A stretch of 64,000 bases of DNA from Saprospiraceae bacterium (GTDB lineage: Bacteria > Bacteroidota > Bacteroidia > Chitinophagales > Saprospiraceae): NCBI GenBank assembly GCA_028285545.1, contig JANQPA010000105.1, positions 62,001 to 126,000 on the forward strand, read 5' to 3'. Position numbers and translations under genes: made by a program. Shown here one piece after another: positions 38,310-47,124 of this stretch. Every line of letters starts with the position of its first letter. Within the stretch, counting starts at the first letter, position 1. The notes under the pieces were generated by a model, which saw only the letters and a program-made list of their open reading frames with translations, had not been told where the DNA came from and did no database searches.

Positions 38310-39442
38310 GACACCAATGATTGAGAGGGTGCCTTTTTAGTTGGAAGAACCTTTAAAGTTAGAGCACCATAGGTAATCGACAGAATGACTATAGATATCA
38401 CTATTCCAATGAATGGTATGTTAGTAAGTAAACGCAATACGATCGTAAACAACAAAGCTAGAAATGTAATACCCCAAAAGTTCCAGTTCAATTCCTGTTT
38501 ATGCTTGATATAATACGCTATTATCAGAGCAGCAATTAAATGGCCAAATAAAAGACTAAAAAGAAATATTCCTGTCATGAAGAGGCCTAAAGGAATGCCG
38601 ATAACCATCAAAAAAGCAATGGCGATAACTAAAGGAACACCCACAAGATAAATTAATCCGTAGCCAAAACTCTTTAAATAATTCTTTTCCAAGCCTTCAA
38701 CAGCGTTCGAAAATGCATTTCTAAACAGCCCATGTAATACAAGAATAACTAATAGGCTGGATAAGATATAGAAAACCCAAGAAGAAAAGGAGGTCATCCC
38801 GAAGGTCCGTAAAGAAAGCTCAGATTTTTCTTTTTTGAGTTCTTTGTTAAAATGAGCTTTAGAATTTACTAATGATTCTTTAAAATCAACTTGCTTAGCA
38901 CTATTCCAATACTCAACATCTTTATGAAATTTAGCCTTAGGCCCAATTATTATATCTTCACTAATTATTCTTGAAGTCCCATTTATTTCGCCATTAATAA
39001 TGGCCTTACTACCTTTAGTCTCAAGATTCCCAATTATTTTGCCATTAAGTTCAATATCCTTAGCAAAACAAATCAAGTTTCCTTTAATTATTGCATTTTC
39101 GGAAATAATCACTTCTCCTCCAAAAACAACCAGATCATCCCCAATTTCGGTGTCAATAATTATCTTACCTGCTGCTATTCTTACATCATCACCTATAAAT
39201 TTGTTAATTGTCAAATTAGCCCCTGCAGCTGTTAAATCCCCATAGATACTATCGCTGATAATAAGTTGTTGTCCGGCAGCAACTAAATCACCATTTACAA
39301 CTGCATCTATCTTGATTGTTTTTCCCGCAAGATATGTATCATCATTTTGTTCACTTTGAATTAAGATATCGATATTGTCTTCAGGCTGTGAAAAAGACCA
39401 TGTGGCACAGAATATTATTAATAAAAGAGCGATGGTTTTCAT
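38306..39442 (-). CDS. Bactofilin-like polymer-forming protein with membrane domain
   Basis: A 378-residue protein with a signal peptide (cut near SFSQ, residue 19). Residues 40-170 are repeated short strands with spaced Gly, Asn and Asp (VNGDLVAAGQQL, IYGDLTAAGANL, IGDDVRIAAGKI), a right-handed beta-helix like that of bactofilins. A charged linker is followed by about five membrane helices between residues 215 and 370. It may form an envelope-linked scaffold, with the helix outside the inner membrane. It is coupled to the downstream SnoaL-like gene. Confidence 0.85.
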   Translation of the reverse strand: MKTIALLLIIFCATWSFSQPEDNIDILIQSEQNDDTYLAGKTIKIDAVVNGDLVAAGQQLIISDSIYGDLTAAGANLTINKFIGDDVRIAAGKIIIDTEIGDDLVVFGGEVIISENAIIKGNLICFAKDIELNGKIIGNLETKGSKAIINGEINGTSRIISEDIIIGPKAKFHKDVEYWNSAKQVDFKESLVNSKAHFNKELKKEKSELSLRTFGMTSFSSWVFYILSSLLVILVLHGLFRNAFSNAVEGLEKNYLKSFGYGLIYLVGVPLVIAIAFLMVIGIPLGLFMTGIFLFSLLFGHLIAALIIAYYIKHKQELNWNFWGITFLALLFTIVLRLLTNIPFIGIVISIVILSITYGALTLKVLPTKKAPSQSLVS

Positions 39443-39505
39443 TTTACTAAATTTTATTGATTAAGGAGTTGTTCTAATACTCTCAAATAGTGATTGAATC
39501 ATCAA

Positions 39506-40510
39506 TTAATAGAATTTCTCAAATTCCGGAAACAACTTTAGGCAATTATAAAAAGATAGATCGCTGTATTCCTCGTCTGTGAATTCGCCATCCTGGTGAA
39601 GGTTTTTAGTAATAATTGAAGCCAGTTTATTTATGCTAAGGTCTGAACCAAATACAATGTTTTTTGATCCTGCAAAAGCCTTCAATGTTTGCAATGCATA
39701 GTTTCCGGATACTACTGCGGTATCGTAATACATCTTTTCCAAATGGCGCAATCCTTTAGCTGGTTTTCCCTTTACAAGAAAATCATATAAGGCCTTCATT
39801 ACAGGAGGTTTTTTATCCTTTTGTCCATATTCAATCCCAGCTAAACGCCATGCCAGGAAAGGAATAGTCCCTCCTCCATGAGCAAGGATATAGGTGATAT
39901 TCGGATACTTGTCTAAGGTGCCATTGTACATCATATTGGCCACCGCCCTGGTGGTATCAAAAGGAGCCTCAATTAAGGCATTTGGAACATCAAGTCCTGG
40001 ATCAAATTCCGGGCCAGGGTCAGTGGGATGAACAAAAACAATTGCTTTTCTTCTATTCAGTTCTTTGAAAAATGGCTCTAATCGTTCATCGCCCAGGTAG
40101 ATTCCTTTGTAATTGGTCATCAGGCATACTCCATTTAGTTTCAGCGTGTCAAGGGCATATTCCAGCTCTTCAAAAGCACTTTCGAGATTTAGCAATGGTA
40201 TTGTTGCAAAACCGCCAAACCTGCCGGGGTTTTCATCTCTGGTATAAGCTATAGCTTCATTCGCAGTCCGGGCCAGCTTTTCAGAAAACCCTTCAGGAAA
40301 TTCCACCCCTTCAGGATATACTCCTGGTGAAGAAATCGATGATATGGCAATCTTAATCCCATTTTTATCCATTTGTTTTAAAGATGTCTTGGGAGTCCAT
40401 TCTGGAAATTCTGCGCCCAAGGTGTTTTTTACCCCAGCGTTTTTTAGCGCATCAACATATTCTTTTGGAAAAATATGGTGATGTACATCAATTTTATTTA
40501 TTGGTTTCAT
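39506..40510 (-). CDS. Amidohydrolase-2 family metal-dependent hydrolase or decarboxylase
   Basis: A 334-residue TIM-barrel protein of the ACMSD/amidohydrolase-2 family. Metal and catalytic residues are visible: the DVHHHIF motif (His10 and His12), His161 (FVHPTDPG), His211 (LAHGGGTIPF) and Asp290 (FGSDLS). Length and motif spacing are normal. Relatives include aminocarboxymuconate-semialdehyde and hydroxybenzoate decarboxylases and related hydrolases, so the substrate remains open. It has no signal peptide and acts in the cytosol. It follows a stretch of gene fragments. Confidence 0.9.
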   Translation of the reverse strand: MKPINKIDVHHHIFPKEYVDALKNAGVKNTLGAEFPEWTPKTSLKQMDKNGIKIAISSISSPGVYPEGVEFPEGFSEKLARTANEAIAYTRDENPGRFGGFATIPLLNLESAFEELEYALDTLKLNGVCLMTNYKGIYLGDERLEPFFKELNRRKAIVFVHPTDPGPEFDPGLDVPNALIEAPFDTTRAVANMMYNGTLDKYPNITYILAHGGGTIPFLAWRLAGIEYGQKDKKPPVMKALYDFLVKGKPAKGLRHLEKMYYDTAVVSGNYALQTLKAFAGSKNIVFGSDLSINKLASIITKNLHQDGEFTDEEYSDLSFYNCLKLFPEFEKFY

Positions 40511-40529
40511 GACTAATTCTTACTTGTTT

Positions 40530-40630
40530 TTAAGTGGACCTATTACTGTAGTTAAATCGGGTACCGGGTTCTACTTCAAAAGGTAAATTCAATATATGCC
40601 GTGTCCAATTTGATCGGGGAAGATGGTTGC
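40530..40630 (-). pseudogene. Fragment of a serine hydrolase (beta-lactamase family)
   Basis: One frame reads about 33 residues containing LPFEVEPGTRFNYSN and then a stop at 40530-40532. EPGTxFxYSN carries the Tyr-x-Asn motif of class C beta-lactamase-like serine hydrolases. The SxxK motif before it and all sequence after it are absent. It is best read as a relic. Confidence 0.5.
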
Positions 40631-40634
40631 GTAT

Positions 40635-40838
40635 CTAGGTAGTCTTTCTTGCCACCACCGCCTCAACTGTAATGGCCGTTTGTTTCATGATGCTAGCAGC
40701 ATTCACAATAAAATCAGCCCAATCGAATGCTTCAAGTAATTGGTTTCTGTAGTTTGCGTTGAGTGATAATGCGATGATATTTTGTGTAGCTAGATGGTGA
40801 AAGAGTGAAGTATATTTACTCCCCCTTTTTCGAATCAA
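40635..40838 (-). pseudogene. Gene fragments, including an SRPBCC/AHSA1-like N-terminus
   Basis: A 67-codon frame opens at a TTG that overlaps the stop of the beta-barrel gene upstream. Its last 17 residues (MKQTAITVEAVVARKTT, from an ATG at 40688) look like the start of an AHSA1/SRPBCC protein, but the frame stops before the rest of that domain. The first 50 residues are not recognised. It may be a relic of two genes, or a short coupled protein of unknown function. Confidence 0.35.
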
Positions 40839-41461
40839 AACTTGATTCCAAAATTCAGACTAGGCTCAAAATTGTGCTTAGGAGTTCCTTCCTCAACTTC
40901 AGCAAATGAATCAGGGAAGTTGGTATTAACAGGCCAATATTTGAATGCATAGGCAGGCTCAATAAACAGGCGTTGATTAAAAAATTCAAATCGATAGCCT
41001 ACAATACCTTGCAAATACAATTGGAAACCATTCTGGATTTTTTCATCTTCAGTATCATGAAATTGCTGTAAGAAAGGAGTAGCAATGACACTTGTAAAAA
41101 AGTTTTTCCAATGGAATCGTTGATATCCAAGCCCAATACCATAGGCACGAACCTCCCCTGGATATTTTCTTTCGGAATTGCCATAGGTACCCAAAGGTTC
41201 ATTATACCTCCAAGTGATCCCTTCAACAAGAAGAACATCTTTGGGGCTAAATTGATACCCATAGTTTAATTGATAAAAGTGAGCAGATTCGTCAACAATC
41301 TTGTCAAATACTACCCAAAGTGAACTTCCTATAAAGTGTTGGTCAAAGTCCTCCTTCAGCTCTGCACGAGAGTTTTTAGCATTAGTCATTTTGAGTCCCT
41401 GACTCATTCCCATAGTTGAGAACATGGCAAAAATGATGGCGATTAAATGAAGCTTTTTCAT
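40835..41461 (-). CDS. Small outer-membrane beta-barrel protein
   Basis: A 208-residue exported protein. The signal peptide ends near GMSQ (residue 21). The rest consists of alternating amphipathic strands with aromatic residues (FYQLNYGYQF, YGIGLGYQRF, LQGIVGYRFEF, FIEPAYAFKYW) and ends in FGIKF, the terminal aromatic expected of a barrel. No named family is recognised. It lies 19 bases after the small protein gene and probably shares its transcript. Confidence 0.78.
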   Translation of the reverse strand: MKKLHLIAIIFAMFSTMGMSQGLKMTNAKNSRAELKEDFDQHFIGSSLWVVFDKIVDESAHFYQLNYGYQFSPKDVLLVEGITWRYNEPLGTYGNSERKYPGEVRAYGIGLGYQRFHWKNFFTSVIATPFLQQFHDTEDEKIQNGFQLYLQGIVGYRFEFFNQRLFIEPAYAFKYWPVNTNFPDSFAEVEEGTPKHNFEPSLNFGIKF

Positions 41462-41480
41462 GACCTTTTATGTTTCGTAA

Positions 41481-41687
41481 TTAATTTGATTCTTCAGTAT
41501 GAACTGAAATAAGTTTCAGGTTTAAGTCTCTAATGGTATTTAGGATGCCATGCAATTCAGCATCATCTTTTAAACTACCCGAAAGAATAGTGATGTCTTC
41601 TTCATAAGAAAAACTCATCCCATGAAAAATCTCTTCCCATTGTTTATCAAGATGACCTTTGATCTTTATTTGAATTTTACCCTCCAT
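41481..41687 (-). CDS. Small conserved hypothetical protein
   Basis: The ATG at 41687, preceded by an A-rich stretch, gives 68 residues; a TTG five codons upstream is the alternative. The pattern KIQIKIKGHLD, then a WEEIFHGMSF stretch, and HGILNTIRDLNLKLISV at the end suggests a compact alpha/beta protein. I recall similar small proteins in Bacteroidota beside LuxR/MalT-type regulators, but no domain name can be given. It lies between the regulator's terminator and the beta-barrel gene. Confidence 0.65.
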   Translation of the reverse strand: MEGKIQIKIKGHLDKQWEEIFHGMSFSYEEDITILSGSLKDDAELHGILNTIRDLNLKLISVHTEESN

Positions 41688-41730
41688 TTTTATGTTTTTC
41701 AATCCAGATCAAAGATCAGATCAAACCACC

Positions 41731-41771
41731 AAAAAAAAATCATACCTGAGTATGATTACAGGTATGATTTT
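41731..41771 (-). terminator. Intrinsic terminator of the MalT-like regulator gene
   Basis: Read on the minus strand, a perfect 13-base-pair stem (41759-41771 with 41736-41748) with a ten-base loop runs into nine T residues (41731-41739). It lies 61 bases after the regulator's stop and before the small-protein gene. It is a textbook rho-independent terminator, so the small-protein gene must have its own promoter or be reached by read-through. Confidence 0.85.
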
Positions 41772-41831
41772 CAAATTTATAAAGGTGGAATATGCTTAAA
41801 ACAAGAAAGGATTCTGTATAGAAAATTGAAT

Positions 41832-44480
41832 TTAAAAGAGCCTTTTTTTAACGGCGATTTCGGCAGCTTCCTGACGGTTCTTTGCTCCAAGTTTGGAAAG
41901 GATATGACTGATATGGGTTTTTACAGTACTAAGGGAGATGTACAAAGTTTCAGAGATCTCCTTATTTGAAAGTTTATTGGATATTAATTTTAAAACTTCA
42001 ATTTCCCTGTCACTTAAATCTCCAGCGAAATGCATTTTTATTTGTCTTTCTTCAAATTCAAAGGCAGTTTTGAGTTTGTTCAAGTAAGCCTTTGATATAA
42101 GGTCCAGGGAATCTGAACTTTTGGTTAACTTATCTTTTGAAATATCTTTTACCAGTTTTTCAATCTCTTCACCTTCATTAATAAAAACTCTTATTAAGTT
42201 TTCTGTTTGAGCAAAGTAAATTGCCCTTAAAACAGAGTTTAGTGCTTCTTCCTTGAAATTAATTAATAAAAAGGCTTTAGCCTTCAACAATTCTACTTCA
42301 ATTAATAATTCTATAGCATGGTCGTTTTTTAATCCTGCTGATAGTTTATTAAGTAAAACCAAGGCTTCTTCGCTCTTAAATTTAGCGATTAAAAACCTTG
42401 CGATAGAAACATGGTAAAAATATTTTTCAAATGCATAATTCTTATCTTGTTGAATTTCTTGTTTGTGCAGGATATCGGCCTTTTTCATTTCATCCTGTAG
42501 AATCAACACCTTACTTTTTAACGAATAAACTAATACTGCCAACCACTGAGCAACTTTTTCATCTAAAATTTCTTCTAGTCCTTTAATTATAGTTAATGCT
42601 TGATTTAAATTTCCCACTTTATAATAAGATTCTGCAAGTAATAAAGTACTATATCCTTTAAAAGATATGCTTGTTGCTTTTCTTGATAATTCAAATCCTT
42701 TTAAAGCATTTTTTAGTCCTTCTTCAATGTGGTTTTGTTCGATCTGAATAAATCCAATTATCGAGTATAAGATAGAAGATAAAACGTCAAGTCTAAATCC
42801 TTCAATGGAGGTATCTGCATTAAAGAAATCAAGTAAATTTTTACAAATTTTATAGGCCTCATTGTATCTTCCAGTTAATCTTAATACATATGCTGTTTTT
42901 GACTCTGCAACTAATTTCAGATTGGGGTTATTTGCTTTGGAAGCAATTTCCCTGGCCTTTTGAAAAGACTGCATACATTGATCAAGCTCAAATCTAAGAA
43001 GATGTAGTTCTCCGTTGGATATATAAGCCCAACTTTTCCAAATAACATCCTCATTTGATATATTTTTAATGGCCAAAAGTGAATATTTAAAGGCGGACTC
43101 CACATCACCAGAGAATACTTTAAGCAAATTAAAGGTTTCATAAATTCTACCGAGTAATTTTTTTTCTTTTGTATTGTTTTCAAGCTTATGAAGATATTTT
43201 TGGCCAGTTTTTAGGTCTCCATAAACAATCAATGACCAAGCATAAATAATGCCGAAACTCTTACAGGAAAGGATTTCTTCTTCTGAAAAAAGACTTCCAA
43301 ACTTAAGTACAGAAGCGTATTGGGACGTTTCCCATAAATGATCAATAATCCTGCTAATTTTATGCATAGCCCCTTTCTTATCCTTGGCTGCAAGAGAATG
43401 TTCAATGGCATATAGAGGCATACCATTATTTTCAAACCAAATACTTGCTTTTTTGTGTAATTCAAGAATTTCTTCCTTATATCGGATTATTAATCGCTTT
43501 TTTAGTAAATCAGCAAAAAGATGATGATAGCGATACCATTTTCTTTCATTATCTAAAGGGATAATAAACATATTGTTCCTCTCCAAAGACTCTAACATCG
43601 ATTGACTATTGCTAATACCCAATAAGGAATCACATAGCGATCCACTTAGTTTTTCAAGTATAGACGTAAACAATAGAAAAGTTCGCATTTCATCGTTATG
43701 GATATTGAGAACCTCTTCCATGAGGTAATCCATAATATATCTATTATCACCTGCTATTTTTGCTATATATTCTGATTTGTTTTTTTTCCCTTGAATGGTA
43801 AGTCCTACAAGTTGAAGACCAGCAATCCAACCTTCAATTTTTTTATCCAAAAGTTTTATATCATTTGAACTTATTTCTAGGTTTAATTTTTTATTAAATA
43901 ATTCCATTACATCATTCTCCGAAAAACTCAAATCAGAAGATCTAATTTCTAATATTTCATTTTGGCTTCGAAATCTGGCAATGGGAAGGGAAGGATCTGA
44001 TCTTGTCAATATTGCTACATGAAAATGTTTTGGTTTAAATTCCAACAAGAATGAAATAGTTTTAAATATCTGTTCATTATGAATAAGATGAAAATCATCC
44101 AAAACCAGCAGCAAATCTTTTTCTATTTCTAAGAGATCATTTATCAGCAACTCAATTATATAATCTAAGCCAACAGTTTCTGGCATGTTTAATAGCTCCA
44201 ATGATTGTTTTCCAACATTTTCTTGTACAGTTTGAATACTGCTTATTAAAAAAGTGAAGAAATCATTTGGAACATTATCTCTTGTATCTATCGAAAACCA
44301 AGCAGTTGAAATTTTATACTTCTTAATCCATTGGGTAACGATCGTTGTTTTTCCATAGCCCGCTGGAGCTGAAACAAGTATTAACTTTCTATATAAACCC
44401 TCATTTAATTTATCAAAAAGCCTTATGCGGTTCACAAGGTTTTTTGGCTGGTTTGGAATATGTAGCTTTGTTAATAGCAC
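41832..44480 (-). CDS. MalT-like LuxR family regulator (LAL type)
   Basis: An 882-residue ATP-binding transcription activator. Walker A is APAGYGKTT (38-46), with LLLVLDDFHLIHN as Walker B near residue 120 and a LTRSDPSLPIARFR segment near 158. A winged-helix region is followed by long TPR-like helical repeats (about 370-790) that should bind an inducer. The C-terminal 65 residues (LSDREIEVLKLISNKLSNKEIS, STVKTHISHILSKL) form a LuxR-type HTH. It probably activates neighbouring genes, such as those encoding the small protein and barrel, in response to an unknown ligand. Confidence 0.93.
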   Translation of the reverse strand: MLLTKLHIPNQPKNLVNRIRLFDKLNEGLYRKLILVSAPAGYGKTTIVTQWIKKYKISTAWFSIDTRDNVPNDFFTFLISSIQTVQENVGKQSLELLNMPETVGLDYIIELLINDLLEIEKDLLLVLDDFHLIHNEQIFKTISFLLEFKPKHFHVAILTRSDPSLPIARFRSQNEILEIRSSDLSFSENDVMELFNKKLNLEISSNDIKLLDKKIEGWIAGLQLVGLTIQGKKNKSEYIAKIAGDNRYIMDYLMEEVLNIHNDEMRTFLLFTSILEKLSGSLCDSLLGISNSQSMLESLERNNMFIIPLDNERKWYRYHHLFADLLKKRLIIRYKEEILELHKKASIWFENNGMPLYAIEHSLAAKDKKGAMHKISRIIDHLWETSQYASVLKFGSLFSEEEILSCKSFGIIYAWSLIVYGDLKTGQKYLHKLENNTKEKKLLGRIYETFNLLKVFSGDVESAFKYSLLAIKNISNEDVIWKSWAYISNGELHLLRFELDQCMQSFQKAREIASKANNPNLKLVAESKTAYVLRLTGRYNEAYKICKNLLDFFNADTSIEGFRLDVLSSILYSIIGFIQIEQNHIEEGLKNALKGFELSRKATSISFKGYSTLLLAESYYKVGNLNQALTIIKGLEEILDEKVAQWLAVLVYSLKSKVLILQDEMKKADILHKQEIQQDKNYAFEKYFYHVSIARFLIAKFKSEEALVLLNKLSAGLKNDHAIELLIEVELLKAKAFLLINFKEEALNSVLRAIYFAQTENLIRVFINEGEEIEKLVKDISKDKLTKSSDSLDLISKAYLNKLKTAFEFEERQIKMHFAGDLSDREIEVLKLISNKLSNKEISETLYISLSTVKTHISHILSKLGAKNRQEAAEIAVKKRLF

Positions 44481-44635
44481 ATCTATTAAATTTTGGAATT
44501 TTTACCTGCTTTTACTTTCTCACAATATTACACTTCTCCGAAAACTGCCACTTAAAAAAACTTCAATCTTATTCCTTTTTGACAAAAGCTAGTTTATTAA
44601 AGATAGTACCTAAATTGGGGGTTACATAAAGGGGC

Positions 44636-45535
44636 TCATTTTTCTTGTAAAAAATCAATAACCTTTCTATTGACTAACTCTGCCTGGGAATGAGTTATAT
44701 CATGGCTGGCATCAGGGATCATTAATGTCTTTATTTGCGGTGCTATTTCATTAAGGCGTTGCACAGCTTTATCAGGGGAGTACAAAACCTCTTTATCTCC
44801 GACAAGGAATAATACAGGAACTTTTAGATTTTTCCAATCTTCATCTTTTAGTATCGTAGGATTTACATGTTTTCTTTTTTTAAAACATTTCCCAGCCAAC
44901 ACTACCTCCTCAATCATATGGTCTGCAATAGCCAGACCTACTCCTCCTTGTTTTATTAAACATTTTCTTTCCCAAAAAACTAGTTTTTTTACAAGAAAAT
45001 GAATTGGAATAAAATGAACCAATATGGCAAACAATAGATATCCTATTCTTGGTCGCCTTACTGTTGCTGGTGGAGAGATGAGTATAACTTTATTAAGTCT
45101 TTCGGGATGCGCAAGCGCATAAATACTTGTTTGCCATCCACCATATGAGAACCCCAACAGGTTAACCTCATTTTTCAAATTTAGCGCGTTAAACAATTCA
45201 TTTAACCAGTTAACAAAATCTTTCGGCTCTTTCAAAGGGCGGGAATATATACTTCGGCCATTATCATAGATGTGGTCTAAAGCATATGTTTTATAATGTT
45301 TTGAAAACTCCTTTATCTGAGGCATCCAAGACAATGAGTTTTCAGTATCTCCAGGCAAAAGAATTAAAGGTGGTTTATTTTCTGGGCCACTTATCCGGAC
45401 AAAGGTTTGACCATAAGAAGTTTCAATATATTTGTTTTTTGATGGAACAGGCCAGCGTTTAGCATGTTCATCATAAAAAGCAAGATATTTTTCTTTTGCT
45501 TTTTCAGACTTAAAAGGATGATAAGATTCTTTCAT
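44636..45535 (-). CDS. Alpha/beta hydrolase
   Basis: The ATG at 45535 gives 299 residues; the longer frame begins at a TTG. The nucleophile elbow GFSYGG, the oxyanion-hole stretch LLPGDTEN, the acid region LVGDKEVLYS and the DASHDITHS histidine complete a catalytic triad. A helical cap lies at about 160-225. The substrate is not evident; esters, lactones or epoxides are possible. It has no signal peptide. It lies 31 bases after the nitroreductase-like gene and may share its transcript. Confidence 0.88.
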   Translation of the reverse strand: MKESYHPFKSEKAKEKYLAFYDEHAKRWPVPSKNKYIETSYGQTFVRISGPENKPPLILLPGDTENSLSWMPQIKEFSKHYKTYALDHIYDNGRSIYSRPLKEPKDFVNWLNELFNALNLKNEVNLLGFSYGGWQTSIYALAHPERLNKVILISPPATVRRPRIGYLLFAILVHFIPIHFLVKKLVFWERKCLIKQGGVGLAIADHMIEEVVLAGKCFKKRKHVNPTILKDEDWKNLKVPVLFLVGDKEVLYSPDKAVQRLNEIAPQIKTLMIPDASHDITHSQAELVNRKVIDFLQEK

Positions 45536-45566
45536 TTTAGGAACCAAGTTTGACGAACTAAAAATT

Positions 45567-46676
45567 TTATCCCACTATCACTTGATCCAATGGTCGTCTC
45601 ATGGTCTTTAGCATTTCAGGACCATATCCAAATCGTACCAGTAAATCGGTTCGGCGGTCTCCAATATTCAAATAGTCTGCAAATTGGGCACTCACTTGTG
45701 GCACTTCTACAGGTTGATTTATAAAGGCATGCTTCAGCCCTAAAGCCGTGGCTTGCAAGGCAAAACGCTGATAACTTCTTCCGGCTTTGATCCAATGTTC
45801 TACATTATCTTGCTCTGAAATAAAGGCTATCACGCCAGCAGAACTTCGTATTTGTTCCATATACTTATCATTTTCTGCTTCTTCGGTAAAGGCCATATTA
45901 AAGATCAGATCTCCCAGCCAATTGGGTGCAGTTGGGTTACCTGATGTTGCAGAGAAAAGGCCATCACCATGTTTGAGTGCAGAAGAAGCATTGAATCTTA
46001 TCCACTCTTTAAGCTCCTTTATAAAAGCTTCATCGCGCATTTGAGCAGTATTTCCTTCAACTACATAATTCAGGATAGTTTCCATATTCTTTTTATCTGT
46101 AAATAGTTGTGTAGATATCCCTTCATCTTGAGCGGACATTTCCAATTTCTTAAGTTCTTCGGCAGCTACTTTTTTTCCGTTATAGGTGACTTTTGTGCAC
46201 TGTCTTTTGGGTATGGCCTGAAACAATTTGGTTTTCTCAATGGATATGGGTTCAAAATTTATTTCGATCACGTTATTTGAATTATTTTGAACCGAAACGT
46301 TTGCCTTTAATCCAAAGGCTTTGGCTGCGTGCACTATGTTTTCTGTAGCACATCCAAGGCTGGCATACAGATGATGGTCGTCCGGATCAACAACCGGACA
46401 CCTTCGGCTTAAATCAGGAGATATGATGATACTTCGGCGTCCGATTTTGAATAGCCAGGGTTGCGTATTGTGACTATTAGCTGCCAGAGTGGCATATCTA
46501 ACCAAATCTTTCATCACCTCGTTATCCGATCCAGAAAATTTGGTTGAATGACTCCAAATAGTAGCAGCTTGATTCTCATATTTACTCATTTGGTAATTGT
46601 TGTTGATGAAATAGGTTGCCCCACCAGCGGCTACGAATCCTATTCCGGCAATGGTTATAAATTTTCGTCTTTTCAT
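45567..46676 (-). CDS. Acg-type nitroreductase family protein, Tat-exported
   Basis: A 369-residue protein. MKRRKFIT followed by a glycine- and alanine-rich hydrophobic stretch forms a Tat signal. AANSHNTQPWLFKI is the N-terminal FMN-binding motif of nitroreductase-like Acg proteins, and WIKAGRSYQRFALQATALGL is typical of the second half. Acg proteins are split nitroreductase folds whose flavin activity is doubtful in some members. Tat export suggests a folded, cofactor-carrying periplasmic protein. It precedes an alpha/beta hydrolase gene. Confidence 0.87.
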   Translation of the reverse strand: MKRRKFITIAGIGFVAAGGATYFINNNYQMSKYENQAATIWSHSTKFSGSDNEVMKDLVRYATLAANSHNTQPWLFKIGRRSIIISPDLSRRCPVVDPDDHHLYASLGCATENIVHAAKAFGLKANVSVQNNSNNVIEINFEPISIEKTKLFQAIPKRQCTKVTYNGKKVAAEELKKLEMSAQDEGISTQLFTDKKNMETILNYVVEGNTAQMRDEAFIKELKEWIRFNASSALKHGDGLFSATSGNPTAPNWLGDLIFNMAFTEEAENDKYMEQIRSSAGVIAFISEQDNVEHWIKAGRSYQRFALQATALGLKHAFINQPVEVPQVSAQFADYLNIGDRRTDLLVRFGYGPEMLKTMRRPLDQVIVG

Positions 46677-46692
46677 GACTTATCATTTAATA

Positions 46693-46883
46693 TTAGAAAT
46701 GCCAGCCTAACTTTAAGGATACTTCAGGTAAACCCAAACTGAACCGTAATATCCTCAGGTTAAATATGGTAATGCATCTAGTTCAAAACCCACACTTGTG
46801 TTTTTGTATGATTGATTATCTGCTTGTCCATAAGAGAAGCCAAAAAGTAGCACCAAGCCGATAGATAAGAATGTTGCTCTCAT
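46693..46883 (-). pseudogene. Decayed outer-membrane beta-barrel gene
   Basis: From the ATG at 46883 the frame gives a normal signal peptide and a first barrel strand (SVGFELDALPYLT), then an in-frame TGA followed by GYYGSVWV. A different frame then gives SLGLPEVSLKLGWHF and a stop at 46693-46695, a typical barrel C-terminus with a final Phe. The middle of the protein, well over 100 residues in such families, has been lost. The remaining 241 bases up to the next gene (46884-47124) hold nothing I recognise. Confidence 0.75.
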
Positions 46884-47124
46884 GTCATGTATTTATTTTT
46901 GAAAGCAAATTACTATAGTTAGTCTCTTTATGAAATGATTTCCATCATATAAAGCGTTGGTTTTTAAAAGATAAGCTGAATATTTGGTGACCCTATTGTT
47001 TCACAGTTAGCTGTTCTTTTGAAAGATACCAATCGGTTTTATGGAAGGCAGTTTCTTCGATCTATAAGAAATGTCGAATAATTTATTAATAGAGTTTAAC
47101 TATAAATAGGTAAAGTGTTTTTAA

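Noticed and set aside
46884-47124. Possible further gene remnant upstream of the decayed barrel gene
   Set aside because: A short frame with TDWYLSKEQLTVKQ followed by a stop has no family I recognise.
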